Under the pieces are notes generated by a model that was given only the letters and a program-made list of their open reading frames with translations, was not told where the DNA came from and did no database searches. Made by a program: the position numbers and the translations under genes. Shown piece after piece: positions 8,001-13,514 of a DNA stretch of 15,591 nt. The DNA is from JACCXJ01 sp052387115 (GTDB lineage Bacteria; Pseudomonadota; Gammaproteobacteria; JACCXJ01). The stretch's first letter is position 1; every line of letters begins with the position of its first letter. The DNA is taken from the NCBI GenBank assembly GCA_052387115.1, contig JBQTJM010000044.1, forward strand, positions 1 through 15,591, in the 5' to 3' direction.

Positions 8001-8156
8001 ATGTTCAAGACCATTGCCATCGTAGCCGTCGTTCTGATCGTCGCGCTTCTCATTTACGCCGCGACCAAGCCTGACACGTTCCGTGTCCAGCGCTCGGCGA
8101 GCATCAAAGGCGCCGTCGGAGAAGATCTTTCCCGCGCTCCGTCGATGGGCTTGTGA
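8001..8156 (+). pseudogene. Truncated, frameshifted SRPBCC family gene
   Basis: The ATG at 8001, after GAAGAGA, begins MFKTIAIVAVVLIVALLIYA. This is the signal-anchor start of a common SRPBCC (polyketide cyclase/START-like) family that goes on with RPDTFRVQRS.SIKAP.EKIF. Here the frame holds as far as SASIK (codon 36, bases 8106-8108), then changes. Removing one G at 8109-8110 restores APSEKIFPAL, exactly the family continuation. As written, translation stops at the TGA at 8154. Family similarity ends near 8135 in either frame, so about two thirds of the normal ~150-180 residue protein is missing. This is thus both a frameshift and a deletion. Bases 8157-8306 hold no gene I can identify. Confidence 0.75.
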
Positions 8157-8306
8157 TAGCGGTTCCGAAAACTTAAGGCCTGCTTTCGCATGGTCATTGT
8201 GCAATTCGAAGTTGATGCCATTCAACGTCACGCGGTCTGCTCATCGACGTCTGAGCAAATCATTCGATCACGTTTCAACCACATCCACATTCTAAAGGAG
8301 GAAACT

Positions 8307-8903
8307 ATGCGTCACCTACAACTCACTCTCGCCGGTCTCTCTGTTGTGCTGGTCGCATCCGTTGCCGTTGCCAAGGAGAAGGCGGAGAAACCGATGGACC
8401 CGCAGGCGATGATGGAGGTCTATGCGAAGCTGGCCACGCCTGGCGAGCCGCACAGGCAATTCGCGAGCCTTGTGGGAAGTTGGACAACCAAAACCAAGGA
8501 ATGGATGGAGCCTAACAAGCCGCCCATAGAATCGACCGGCTCCGCGGAAATGAAGATGTTGTTGGACGGGCGCTTTCTCCAGCAAGAATTCACCGGCGAC
8601 ATGATGGGACAGCCTTACTCCGGGGTGGGGATCACCGCATACGATAACCTTCGCAGGCGATATGTCTCGACCTGGATCGATACCATGAGCACCGGGTTCT
8701 TCATGATGGAAGGCACGGCGAGCGCGGATGGCAAGACCATCACCCTGAAGGGGCAGCATCCTGAACCGGGCGGAGGATACATGACCCATCGCGCCGTCTG
8801 GAAGATTGTGGACAGCAATACCCAGACGTTTGACATGTATGGGACCCACCACGGCGGCAAGGAAATGAAGATGATGGAGATCACCTACACGCGAAGGCAG
8901 TAG
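8307..8903 (+). CDS. DUF1579 family exported protein
   Basis: This is a 198-residue protein. The ATG at 8307 has an excellent ribosome site (AAGGAGG, 8295-8301, 5 bases away). The frame is open further upstream to 8190, but that part has no protein character. Residues 1-22 form a signal peptide with likely cleavage after AVA and before KEK, so the mature protein should be periplasmic. The body matches DUF1579: FASLVGSWTTKTKEWM, then FLQQEFTGDMMGQPYSGVGITAYDNLRRRYVSTWID, and a C-terminal MMEITYTRRQ. DUF1579 proteins are lipocalin-like beta barrels with no established function. It sits between a broken SRPBCC gene upstream and a VOC fragment that begins immediately after its stop. It appears intact. 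Confidence 0.9.
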   Translation: MRHLQLTLAGLSVVLVASVAVAKEKAEKPMDPQAMMEVYAKLATPGEPHRQFASLVGSWTTKTKEWMEPNKPPIESTGSAEMKMLLDGRFLQQEFTGDMMGQPYSGVGITAYDNLRRRYVSTWIDTMSTGFFMMEGTASADGKTITLKGQHPEPGGGYMTHRAVWKIVDSNTQTFDMYGTHHGGKEMKMMEITYTRRQ

Positions 8904-8904
8904 T

Positions 8905-9066
8905 CAGTGCGCTGCCATGCGACACCATCGAGCAGGCGCGGCATGTGTTTCAAGCTCTGGCCGACGGCGGCACGATCAGCATGCCGCCGGCAGCCCACCT
9001 TTTGGGGCAAGCCCTGGGGTATGCTGACAGACAACCTCCGCACGCCGTGGATCATCAATGGCGAAA
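8905..9066 (+). pseudogene. C-terminal fragment of a VOC/PhnB-like gene, frameshifted
   Basis: Starting right behind the DUF1579 stop, one frame reads LPCDTIEQARHVFQALADGG followed by TISMP. This is the second half of the YjdN/PhnB-type VOC fold, whose family pattern is EA.RLF.ALA.GG.V.MPL. Near base 8985 the homology moves to the next frame, which reads QPTFWGKPWGMLTDNLRTPW and then IING, the family's C-terminal TFWG..FG.L.D..G.PW block. One extra base around CCGCCGGCAG explains the switch. The N-terminal half (about 80 residues) is absent. No start codon or ribosome site serves it, so it is a remnant. The second frame continues open through the following AHSA1-like fragment without a stop until 9266. 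Confidence 0.7.
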
Positions 9067-9105
9067 CGGTGCCCGTTCTAAACTTTATAGTTAGGAGCAG
9101 GGATC

Positions 9106-9266
9106 ATGATTCGTTCAATCATTCAACAACCGAACCCCAAGCTGGATCTCTGTTGTTTGAGCGCATTGTCGACGTTTCCAGAGAGAGCATATGGACGGCA
9201 TGGACCACACCCGAGCAACTCAAGAAATGGTTTACCCCCGCGCCATGGAGGCGATGCTCCAGATGA
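9106..9266 (+). pseudogene. N-terminal fragment of an AHSA1-type SRPBCC gene
   Basis: A good ribosome site (AGGAG, 9093-9097) stands 8 bases before the ATG at 9106, but the frame from that ATG lacks family character. Shifting by one base near 9111-9114 gives FNHSTTEPQAGSLLFERIVD, then VSRESIWTAWTTPEQLKKWF and TPAPW. This is the N-terminal START-like block of AHSA1 (activator of Hsp90 ATPase homolog) proteins, with W.AWT.PE.L..WF. Similarity stops abruptly at about 9244 and a stop follows at 9264-9266, leaving some 45 of about 150 residues. This indicates both a one-base deletion near the start and loss of the 3' two thirds. Confidence 0.7.
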
Positions 9267-9313
9267 AGAAGATCGATATCGCCGCGGTGGAGCGAGCCGC
9301 CGATGGCGGCTGA
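9240..9313 (+). pseudogene. Last ~23 codons of a VOC/PhnB-like gene fused to the AHSA1 remnant
   Basis: In a frame different from the AHSA1 fragment, AMEAMLQMKKIDIAAVERAA followed by DGG and a TGA (9311-9313) appears. Many PhnB/YjdN-type VOC proteins end this way, with a (V/A)M.AM.QM.KIDIA.LE.A tail. It begins exactly where the AHSA1 similarity ends. The simplest reading is a deletion that removed the end of the AHSA1 gene and nearly all of a downstream VOC gene. The segment is too short to be certain on its own. Confidence 0.5.
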
Positions 9314-9324
9314 GCCCCGCCCGC

Positions 9325-9426
9325 TCAAGACGCCAGCAGCAAGGCGAGCAGCGCACCCGCCAGCAACGTCGCCGCCAAAAGCGCGACGAGGAAATAGACG
9401 GGCGGGTCTTTAGGCTTCCGCGGCAT
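9325..9426 (-). CDS. Possible 33-residue single-span membrane protein
   Basis: A short minus-strand frame reads MPRKPKDPPVYFLVALLAAT and then LLAGALLALLLAS. It has a basic, Pro-containing N-terminus and one clean hydrophobic span of about 21 residues. AGAGGAAGGG lies just upstream of the ATG (9424-9426), a plausible ribosome site. Orientation (positive residues first) predicts the N-terminus in the cytoplasm. No family is recognised. It is embedded among gene remnants, which lowers confidence; low-complexity GC-rich sequence can produce Leu/Ala runs by chance. Confidence 0.4.
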   Translation of the reverse strand: MPRKPKDPPVYFLVALLAATLLAGALLALLLAS

Positions 9427-9441
9427 TGGCCCTTCCTCTAG

Positions 9442-9520
9442 TGGGCCGTCGAACATCCCTCCGTGATCACCAAGATGCTCACCCACCTCGGCTTGCCCGT
9501 CCGCACGCCGCAAGGGCTCG
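9442..9520 (+). mobile_element. Possible tail of an IS91-type transposase
   Basis: The frame opening after a TAG at 9439-9441 reads WAVEHPSVITKMLTHLGLPV followed by RTPQG. IS91-family transposases end with a very similar block, roughly (I/V)I.KIL.HLGLP. and then a Pro/Ala-rich tail. Only this terminal block is present; no catalytic region or terminal repeats are seen. If real, it is a relic and would fit the deletions around it. The match is short and made from memory. Confidence 0.35.
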
Positions 9521-9540
9521 CATGTTGCCAGCTCCGATCC

Positions 9541-9723
9541 CTAGGGTTCGGCAGCCGGCGGGCGCATGGCGCGCACGAGGTCCTCGCGATCAGCGTCGCC
9601 GAGGTCCGGGCTGAAGTGCAGGATCGCATCCGCGGCATCTCCGGTTTCGAAGTACGCTGTGCAGCAATCGAGATGAACGAACCCGCTGCGAGCCGGGGAG
9701 CTCGAGATCGTACCGCCGTGGTC
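9541..9723 (-). pseudogene. Unassigned 60-codon minus-strand open fragment
   Basis: A minus-strand frame without a usable start ends in SGFVHLDCCTAYFETGDAAD followed by AILHFSPDLGDADREDLVRA and MRPPAAEP*. It reads like the C-terminus of a real protein, but I recognise no family. The plus-strand frame opposite it is also open with similarly GC-rich third positions, so the direction of coding is uncertain. It is listed to describe 9427-9772, which otherwise has only the possible transposase tail. Confidence 0.2.
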
Positions 9724-9772
9724 CTATCGTGGCCTGGCACCACCCGGCTTCCGAGCCGCCGCGAGCTGCGGC

Positions 9773-11326
9773 ATGATAAGGGCCGCCGTGAACACCGACG
9801 TGTTGATCTGCGGGGCCGGACCGACGGGCCTGGTGCTCGCGCTACGGCTTGTGCGCTTGGGCGTCGGGGTCCGGATCGTGGACGCTGTGGCCGAGCCGGG
9901 GACGACGTCGCGCGCCCTCGTCGTACACGCCCGGACGCTCGAGTTCTACCGCCAGATGGGCCTGGCCGAAGCGCTGCTCCAGGACGGGCTGCGTTTTGCG
10001 GCGGTGAACCTGTGGGTCCGCGCCCGCCAGGTGGGACACGTCGTCATCGGCGAGCTCGGGAAGGGGATCAGTGCCTATCCTTTCATGATGGTCCACCCGC
10101 AGGATCGGCACGAGCGGTTCCTGATCGAGCACCTCAGGCGTGCCGGCATCGAGGTCGAGCGTCAGATTGCGCTCGTCGACTTTGCGCAAGCGCCGGACCG
10201 CGTCCGGATTCGCCTCAAGCACGCGAGTGGCGAAGAAGAAACCTGTGAGGCGGCCTATGTCGCGGGCTGCGACGGAGCCCATTCGCGGGTGCGTGAAATC
10301 CTGGGCGTGGGCTTTCCCGGCGGGACCTATTCGCACGTCTTCTACGTCGCGGACGTGGTGGCGAGCGGGCCGGTGATCAACGACGAGCTGCACGTGGCGC
10401 TCGACGACGCCGACTTCCTGGGGATCTTCCCCCTGAAAGGTGGGCGGACGGGGCGGCTGATCGGCACGGTACCCGCGGAGGACGAAGACGCGAGGGAGTC
10501 GCTGCGCTGGGAGGACGTCGGCCGGCACGTGGCCGAGCGCATGGGTATCCAGGTCGAGCGCGTCAACTGGTTTTCGACCTACAGGGTCCACCACCGCGTG
10601 GCCGGCCGGTTCCAGCAGGGGCGGGTGTTCCTGCTGGGTGATGCCGCGCACATCCACAGTCCCGTGGGGGCCCAGGGGATGAACACCGGCATCGGCGACG
10701 CGGTGAACCTGGCATGGAAGCTGGCCGACGTGATCGAGGGGCGGGCCGAGGCGAGCCTGCTCGACAGCTACGAGCCGGAGCGGATCGCCTTCGCCCGGCG
10801 CCTCGTCCGGACCACCGACCGCGCCTTCGTCCTCGCGACGAGTCCCGGCCGGCTCGCCCGGTTCGTCCGGGTGCACGTCTTGCCCTGGATCCTGCCGCTT
10901 CTGTTTCATTTCAGAGCCCTGCGGCGTTTCATGTTCCGCACGGTGTCGCAGACTTCGATCAGCTACCGCGGAAGCCCCCTGAGCGTGGGCAAGCTGGGTC
11001 GTGTCCACGGCGGCGACCGGTTGCCCTGGGTCGGGCTCGATGGAAGCTCGAACCCGACTGACAACTTCGCTGTCCTGGACGGCCTGGAGTGGCAGGTGCA
11101 CGTCTACGGCCTGCCCGGGCCGGGTCTGGCCGAGGCGTGCCAGACGCTGGGCCTGCCCTTTCATGTCTTTGCTTGGCGGCCCGTCATGCGCAAGGCGGGC
11201 CTGACGCAGGACGGCCTGTACTTGGTGCGGCCGGACGAGCATGTCGCGCTGGTCGATTCCGGCAAGAGTCCGGCCGCGCTGGCGGCTTACATGGCGGCCA
11301 TCAGAGCGCGAAAAGCAGGGCTTTGA
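9773..11326 (+). CDS. FAD-dependent monooxygenase (aromatic-ring hydroxylase type)
   Basis: This is a 517-residue flavoprotein monooxygenase of the PheA/TfdB-like FAD-binding family, expected to hydroxylate an aromatic or polyketide-like substrate using NAD(P)H and O2 in the cytosol. The nucleotide-binding motif GAGPTG lies at residues 14-19 directly behind the N-terminal beta strand. The middle motif GCDGAHSRVRE is at about 166-175. The FAD ribityl motif LLGDAAHIHSPVGAQGMNTG is at 287-306, followed by the family's GDAVNLAWKLADVI helix. The C-terminal 100 or so residues (from about 410) form the usual thioredoxin-like tail ending LYLVRPDEHVALVDS. The start is ATG 9773; GTG 9788 is an alternative only five codons later, and no strong ribosome site distinguishes them. 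No reductase, ring-cleavage or regulator gene adjoins it, so the substrate cannot be inferred. Confidence 0.93.
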   Translation: MIRAAVNTDVLICGAGPTGLVLALRLVRLGVGVRIVDAVAEPGTTSRALVVHARTLEFYRQMGLAEALLQDGLRFAAVNLWVRARQVGHVVIGELGKGISAYPFMMVHPQDRHERFLIEHLRRAGIEVERQIALVDFAQAPDRVRIRLKHASGEEETCEAAYVAGCDGAHSRVREILGVGFPGGTYSHVFYVADVVASGPVINDELHVALDDADFLGIFPLKGGRTGRLIGTVPAEDEDARESLRWEDVGRHVAERMGIQVERVNWFSTYRVHHRVAGRFQQGRVFLLGDAAHIHSPVGAQGMNTGIGDAVNLAWKLADVIEGRAEASLLDSYEPERIAFARRLVRTTDRAFVLATSPGRLARFVRVHVLPWILPLLFHFRALRRFMFRTVSQTSISYRGSPLSVGKLGRVHGGDRLPWVGLDGSSNPTDNFAVLDGLEWQVHVYGLPGPGLAEACQTLGLPFHVFAWRPVMRKAGLTQDGLYLVRPDEHVALVDSGKSPAALAAYMAAIRARKAGL

Positions 11327-11488
11327 GTACACCCGGCGCGGGGATCAACATGCTGAACGCGCCCCGCCATCGCCAACGAACGGCTTGCACTCAACCTGGC
11401 CGGGCAGGTGGTGCCCACACTGCCATGCACTATGAAATTGAGGTGCAAAGGTGAAATTACATGTGCAACGCATCGCAAACTATTGATT

Positions 11489-11580
11489 TGGCGGAGAGGG
11501 AGGGATTCGAACCCTCGTGACCCGGTATGGGTCCAACCGATTTCGAGTCGGTGCCGTTGTGACCGCTTCGGTACCTCTCC
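11489..11580 (-). tRNA. tRNA-Ser (anticodon CGA)
   Basis: Read on the minus strand, the 5' GGAGAGG pairs with CCTCTCC near the 3' end, followed by discriminator G and an encoded CCA (11489-11491). The anticodon stem ACCGA/TCGGT encloses the loop CTCGAAA, giving anticodon CGA, which reads UCG serine codons. The long variable arm (GACCC...GGGTC) is typical of class II serine tRNAs, and the T arm is GAGGG-TTCGAAT-CCCTC. All arms pair well, so it should be functional. It is flanked by 162 bases with no gene on the left and about 290 on the right. Confidence 0.97.
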
Positions 11581-11776
11581 TATGATCCGACGGCTTGTCC
11601 CGCCTGGTGCCGGCGATTGCCCGGGTGCCTGGTCCGCGGCCAAGAGAAAAAAAAGACCTCGAACGGCTAGACTGACACGCCCTCGGCGAGACGGGCTCGA
11701 CGGCTATGGGCGCATAGCTTAGGGGCTGGCCGAGGCGGCTACAACCCTCATGGCCGGGCATGACACAGGCAGGGTA

Positions 11777-11834
11777 GCCGCACCGTCGTGCGGCGTAGAA
11801 GCCCCGTGCGCCCCACGGGCAGCACGCGGCGTGC
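11777..11834 (-). other. Three consecutive GC-rich hairpins downstream of the small minus-strand gene
   Basis: Three short stems follow each other: GCCGCA/TGCGGC (11777-11782 with 11789-11794), CCCGTG/CACGGG (11803-11808 with 11814-11819), and GCACG/CGTGC (11822-11826 with 11830-11834). They lie 37-94 bases past the stop of the gene at 11871-12071. None is followed by a T-run on either strand. They may mark a structured 3' end, but in such GC-rich DNA short stems arise readily. The rest of 11581-11870 shows nothing else beyond an A-rich run near 11643-11655. Confidence 0.3.
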
Positions 11835-11870
11835 GGATGCCGGACCGGCGCTCCGCCGTGCCCGTTGTGG

Positions 11871-12071
11871 TCAGGAGCTACCGTGGACCATGTGGTCCTT
11901 CAACTGCTGGCGCTTCACCCGGAGGGTGGACTGCAACAGGTGGAGTGACCACAAGGCCTGTGGATCGCTGGGTTTACGCGCATCGACGATGAGCTCCTCG
12001 ATCTCGGCGATCTCCTGTACCAGGACCTGCCACCCGGTGGCATGGTCCGCAAGATGAGCTAAGCTTGCCAT
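11871..12071 (-). CDS. Small hypothetical helical protein (66 aa)
   Basis: The minus-strand frame starts at the ATG 12069-12071 with AGGAAA about 8 bases upstream. An upstream in-frame ATG at 12122 would add 17 basic residues without a clear ribosome site. The protein begins MASLAHLADHATGWQVLVQE and continues as an almost unbroken amphipathic helix (EIAEIEELIVDARKPSDPQA, then LWSLHLLQSTLRVKRQQLKD). Two helices appear to be separated by a KPSDPQ turn, suggesting a helical hairpin that could form a small oligomer. No signal peptide or membrane span is present. I recognise no family. It is divergent from the small membrane protein gene at 12257, with about 185 bases between them that could hold both promoters. 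Confidence 0.6.
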   Translation of the reverse strand: MASLAHLADHATGWQVLVQEIAEIEELIVDARKPSDPQALWSLHLLQSTLRVKRQQLKDHMVHGSS

Positions 12072-12256
12072 GTGTGGTTTCCTGCGAACGTGTTTGCTGC
12101 GTGCGAGCATTATCCATTCCACACGTTTCGATGATATGGCAGCCCGATGACAGTCGTATTGCGGTCCGGGTACACGGATCGCCCTCCGTCTTATTCAAGG
12201 TCCGCCGCTGGCGGGTCACCACGGACCTCCGCACCGATCTGAAAGGGGGATGAGCC

Positions 12257-12448
12257 ATGGAAACCATGGAAACCTGGGAAATGGTCCTGGTCGGGATCGC
12301 CGCGATGCTGCTGGTGCTGTGGCTCCGGCCCGGGATACGCAACACCATCGAGCGCAGCCGGCAGGCCACGGAGCGCGATTGGGGCGCGGTGCTGTTACCG
12401 CTCGGCCTCGTGATCCTGTTCGTGGTCTTGCTGATCGCTAGCGCCTAG
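12257..12448 (+). CDS. Small two-span inner membrane protein (63 aa)
   Basis: The ATG at 12257 follows AAAGGGGG (12242-12249) by 7 bases. A second ATG at 12266 lies inside a 9-base tandem duplication (ATGGAAACC twice). Two hydrophobic spans (about residues 9-24 and 44-62) flank a polar loop, RPGIRNTIERSRQATERDWG, whose charge favours a cytoplasmic location. The layout of a short span, a (K/R)..(L/I)E.SR....DW loop and a second span resembles small uncharacterised proteins I have seen in other gammaproteobacteria. No function is known. Its 3' end overlaps the convergent hemH 3' end by 54 bases. Confidence 0.75.
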   Translation: METMETWEMVLVGIAAMLLVLWLRPGIRNTIERSRQATERDWGAVLLPLGLVILFVVLLIASA

Positions 12449-13504
12449 ACCGTAGATTCCTGGCTCGCCCGGCGAACCGGTTGCCGCATCGAGCCACCCC
12501 CGGCCGTGCCGGGCCACCAGTTGCCACAAGACCTCGATATGCTGCGGGGAGTCATTGAGGGCCGGGATGTAGTGGAAGTCCTCGCCCCCCGCGCCGAGAA
12601 AGACCTCGCGATACCGGATGTCGATCTCCTCCAGGGTCTCCAGGCAGTCGGCCGCAAAGCCCGGGCAGACCACCTGCACCGACCGCACGCCCGCTCGCGC
12701 CCAGGCCGTGAGGGTCTCCAGGGTGTAGGGCGCGAGCCAGGCCTGCGGGCCGACGCGCGATTGAAACGCCACCTGCCAGCGATCCGGTTGCAGTCCCATG
12801 GAATCGGCGACGAGCCGCGCGGTCGCCCGGCATTGAGCGCCGTAGGGGTCGCCGCGCTCGAGCGCATCCCGCGGCAGGCCGTGGAAGGAGAAGAGCAGCC
12901 GATCCGGAACCCCATGCGCCTCGAAGGTCATTCGGATCGCGTGGGCCACGGCGGTGATATAGCCGGGCTCGTCGTGGTAGCCCATGGGCATCCTCACCTC
13001 CGGGAGGCTGCGCCACGACCCAAGCGTACGGGCCACGGCATCGAACACCGACGCGGTGGTTACCGCGGAGTACTGGGGGAAGAGCGGCAGCACCAGGAGC
13101 CTCCCGACACCGGCCGCGCGCAGTGCCTCCAGGGCGGATCCGATCGAGGGCTGCCCGTAGCGCATCCCCAGGACCACCTTGACCTCATCCCCGAGGCGCA
13201 GCGCCAGTCGCTCTTGCAGCCGCGCCGCCTGGTGCTCGGAGTGCGTGAGCAGCGGTGAGCCCTGCTCGCCCCAGATCCGGGCGTAGGCGCGCGCGGCGTA
13301 GCGCGGCCGAAGGCGCAGGACGATGCCGTGGAGCACGGGCAGCCATAGCCATCGCGGCAGCTCGACGACCCGCGGATCCGAGAGGAACTCCCGGAGGAAG
13401 TGCCGCACGGCGCGCGGCGTCGGCGCCGTGGGGGTCCCGAGGTTGGTCAGGAGTACCCCGAGCGCCGCACCTTTGTCGCGCCGCTGTAGGGGGGCGATGT
13501 TCAT
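12395..13504 (-). CDS. hemH: Ferrochelatase
   Basis: This enzyme inserts Fe2+ into protoporphyrin IX in the last step of heme synthesis, at the cytoplasmic face of the membrane. From the ATG at 13502-13504 it has 369 residues, usual for proteobacterial enzymes. A longer frame to 13555 would run into the upstream ABC gene. Motifs: LLTNLGTP (18-25), the GMRYGQPSI substrate-loop region (113-121), LVLPLFPQYS (137-146), SFHGLP with catalytic His208, FQSRVGPQAWLAPYT (247-261), and CPGFAADCLETLEEI (280-294) with the acidic residues needed at the active site. The last ~15 residues are a charged DQQDHEQDHEAER tail antisense to the neighbouring small membrane gene. There is no clear ribosome site, and the start lies 10 bases after the stop of the ABC gene, suggesting translational coupling. 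Confidence 0.95.
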   Translation of the reverse strand: MNIAPLQRRDKGAALGVLLTNLGTPTAPTPRAVRHFLREFLSDPRVVELPRWLWLPVLHGIVLRLRPRYAARAYARIWGEQGSPLLTHSEHQAARLQERLALRLGDEVKVVLGMRYGQPSIGSALEALRAAGVGRLLVLPLFPQYSAVTTASVFDAVARTLGSWRSLPEVRMPMGYHDEPGYITAVAHAIRMTFEAHGVPDRLLFSFHGLPRDALERGDPYGAQCRATARLVADSMGLQPDRWQVAFQSRVGPQAWLAPYTLETLTAWARAGVRSVQVVCPGFAADCLETLEEIDIRYREVFLGAGGEDFHYIPALNDSPQHIEVLWQLVARHGRGWLDAATGSPGEPGIYGLGASDQQDHEQDHEAER

Positions 13505-13514
13505 GGGGAGATGT

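Noticed and set aside
8157..8306. Minus-strand frame reading NGINFELHNDHAKAGLKFSE
   Set aside because: It is open and protein-like over a short stretch but has no family match I recognise and no clear end; the segment is left as unexplained sequence.
9842..11332. Minus-strand open frame of 496 codons
   Set aside because: It is a shadow of the monooxygenase, with His/Gln/Asp/Arg-rich low-information sequence and no motifs.
11489..11580. tRNA-Ser as an integration site
   Set aside because: I saw no second copy of the tRNA 3' end in the window and no integrase, so there is no support for an integrated element.
11408..11722. Plus-strand frame containing LIWRRGRDSNPRDP
   Set aside because: This peptide is the well-known false translation across the antisense of a tRNA-Ser gene.
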